A stretch of DNA of 64,000 nt from Isoetes taiwanensis (Eukaryota > Streptophyta > Lycopodiopsida > Isoetales > Isoetaceae), in assembly GCA_021234155.1 (NCBI GenBank), contig JAJEKV010000002.1, positions 36,681,107-36,745,106 of the forward strand, given 5' to 3'. A program made the translations under genes and the position numbers. The notes beneath the pieces are model-generated. The model saw nothing but the letters and a program-made list of their open reading frames with translations, was not told the DNA's origin and did no database searches. This document shows, one piece after another, positions 62,393 to 64,000 of this stretch (position 1 is its first letter; the number at the start of each line of letters is the position of its first letter).

Positions 62393-64000
62393 TTTTTTAA
62401 TAACCCCAATCGGGGGGAGATAGTGTGAGCGTCTCAAATTCTTACAAATATTCCAAAAATACCCCCAACAAACAGACTACTTGGCTCAAATAGCAATAAA
62501 AATTTTGTGATTGTCTAATAAAAACGTGCCTTAATAGAATATGTTTTTTTATCGTCCTATCCAGCAGCCGTAGAATTATTTAAAACGGAGTAGGATTTTT
62601 CAAGTTACAGTGTTTTAAACAGTGCTATAAAAAACAACTAAAATGAGCATAACTTGTGAATTATCAACTCCGATTTGGTTTGGCCTAGTGTTAATAGACT
62701 AGTCCTAGAATAATTATATCTCTAATTTGATCTAGTGATAATGCACTAGGTCTAGAACAGATATATCTCGAGTTTGAGGCTGCCCAAATCTGGCATGACA
62801 TAAAGATTGCTCTATTTCTTTCCCTCTCTTTTATAACTTTTTTATGAAATGTTGATTCCATCTCAAGCCGCTGGAACCAACCTTCAAGCTCCATTTCAAG
62901 TCTCTATTTGCAATTTGATGGAATTTTATCCCCTATGTATTCCAACCTTGATTTCTTTTTTTTTTTTCTTTTCTCCTTGCATATATATTTCATCTAGTAT
63001 TCGCTGCAATAATTCTATTATTAAATCAGATTAGTTCAATTCGATTCAACAATAAGCACAAAGGAAAAAGCTGGACTTGTTTTCCATAGCTAAAAAACAA
63101 AAGCCCTTGCGTCGTTCCTGCATAAAATTGTTATCCCTCCTTCTTCTTCGCAATTTTCAAGTTCTAGCTATCGTGTCTCTTTCCAATTACAAAGCTCTGA
63201 CTAAGGCTCATCTTGGTAAAAATCCAATCCCCATTTAATTTAATAAAATTCTTAGGATGGGTTCCTAGATCAACACATATATCAGCCAAGTGAAGTGGAA
63301 TTCTTATTTATTGAGCTCAAAGTCATTGAGTACAAGGTACAAGATCCCAAATAGGAGTAGGAAAATGGGTAAAACCATAGTTCCATGTATGAAAGATGCT
63401 CTAAAAACTCAAGAGCATGGAACCAAAATATGACTACTATACCATTCATTTTAAGTCGTCAAAGAACCCTTCTTCGTTAGCCTTCGAATGGTCGGTGTGC
63501 CAAGATACTCAACAGTATAGCGGATTCGTTTCCAAGTGCATGCAATTCATGGCGATGATTCAATCAATAGCATTCCAAAGTATGAGAGCAAAGTCAGCCT
63601 AAAAACTCAAAAAAGAGAGCATCTGTTAATAAGGTTAGGACCAAATAGACATACTATACATCTAGAATATAAGAAAGCTCACGTGCAGCAAGGCCACTCC
63701 AAAAAAGAGAAAATAGTCGTTCAATTGGAAAATCATCTGCAAAAATCAGCATGGAAGACCTTCAATTAGTACTTCCTTGGAGGTTATAGCGCCATGCCAA
63801 GAAACACATAAAGTGTGCATCTTACAAAGGTCACAAGACGATGTCAGAACTTAAACGACCATGAGAAATCAACAACCTCTCTAACAATACCCTAAAATGA
63901 AACCAATGATAAATCAACAAGAATTACAACCAGTACCTCTAATGGTATCTCTAAAAATAATAAAACTAGACCATAGAAGAGGGTGGAATGGGAGATAGAG
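62393..64000. other. No recognisable gene
   Basis: AT-rich. Contains an imperfect duplication around AGACTAGTCCTAGAATAATTATATCTC and CACTAGGTCTAGAACAGATATATCTC (62697-62770, cores under 20 nt identical). Plus-strand frames near 63417-63770 (Lys/Gln-rich) have no domain I can name. Confidence 0.35.

Overview
The window reads as nuclear DNA of a land plant, most likely a seed-free vascular plant such as a homosporous fern. The grounds are a very repetitive PLS-type PPR gene of the kind abundant in ferns, a plant-type S-adenosylmethionine decarboxylase (AdoMetDC) gene with its overlapping upstream ORFs, intron-bearing remnants of RAD23, UAP56 and PRMT1, and dense Ty3/gypsy and LINE insertions. 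The species is inference only.

Layout. 1-2.6 kb: a PPR gene (minus) whose C-terminus is frameshifted. 3.0-22.8 kb: a head-to-tail array of minus-strand Ty3/gypsy chromovirus copies that share LTRs. It has four 273-bp terminal repeats with three internal regions between them. One copy is an internal-deletion derivative, one is nearly full length but carries a MITE in gag, and one has lost the N-terminal part of reverse transcriptase. Each copy carries an unrecognised ORF of about 500 codons between the 5' LTR and gag ('ORF0'). 22.8-25.6 kb: two related LTR-like blocks in inverted orientation; the right one is followed by a tRNA-Met-type primer binding site. 26.2-28.7 kb (plus): a decayed ORF of about 400 codons ending in a histone H3 fold, then a poly(A) tract and a second decayed acidic ORF. 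29.0-30.9 kb (minus): a truncated intron-containing RAD23 pseudogene.

31.5-38.5 kb: an L1-type LINE of about 6 kb (minus) inserted with a 10-bp target duplication into an old chromovirus integrase. 38.5-42.2 kb: microsatellites, a coiled-coil ORF, a tRNA-derived SINE head, GA-rich minisatellite and the 3' end of a second LINE with a pentanucleotide tail. 42.9-51.0 kb: an unknown small ORF, then minus-strand fragments of adenylosuccinate lyase, lysyl-tRNA synthetase, a UAP56-type helicase and an LRR protein.

52.6-55.0 kb (plus): the clearest intact gene, AdoMetDC, with TATA-like box, leader intron, tiny uORF overlapping the conserved small uORF (itself split by an intron) and an uninterrupted main ORF. 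It is followed by a 74-bp tandem duplication interrupted by a Tourist-like MITE. 56.4-57.8 kb (minus): a four-exon short-chain dehydrogenase with intact frame but without the catalytic lysine. 57.9-62.4 kb: clusters of a GGAAACCCTTCC fold-back motif around a PRMT1 pseudogene. The rest shows no gene I can recognise.

The functional content is thus small: AdoMetDC (polyamine synthesis), probably the SDR as a transcribed locus, and possibly the PPR gene. Everything else is transposon or gene relic. Most candidate novelty lies in the H3-fold ORF, the extra ORF upstream of gag, the LTR-sharing array and the fold-back motif family. Many differences between transposon copies fall at CTG/CAG sites, so some broken frames may be sequencing artefacts.
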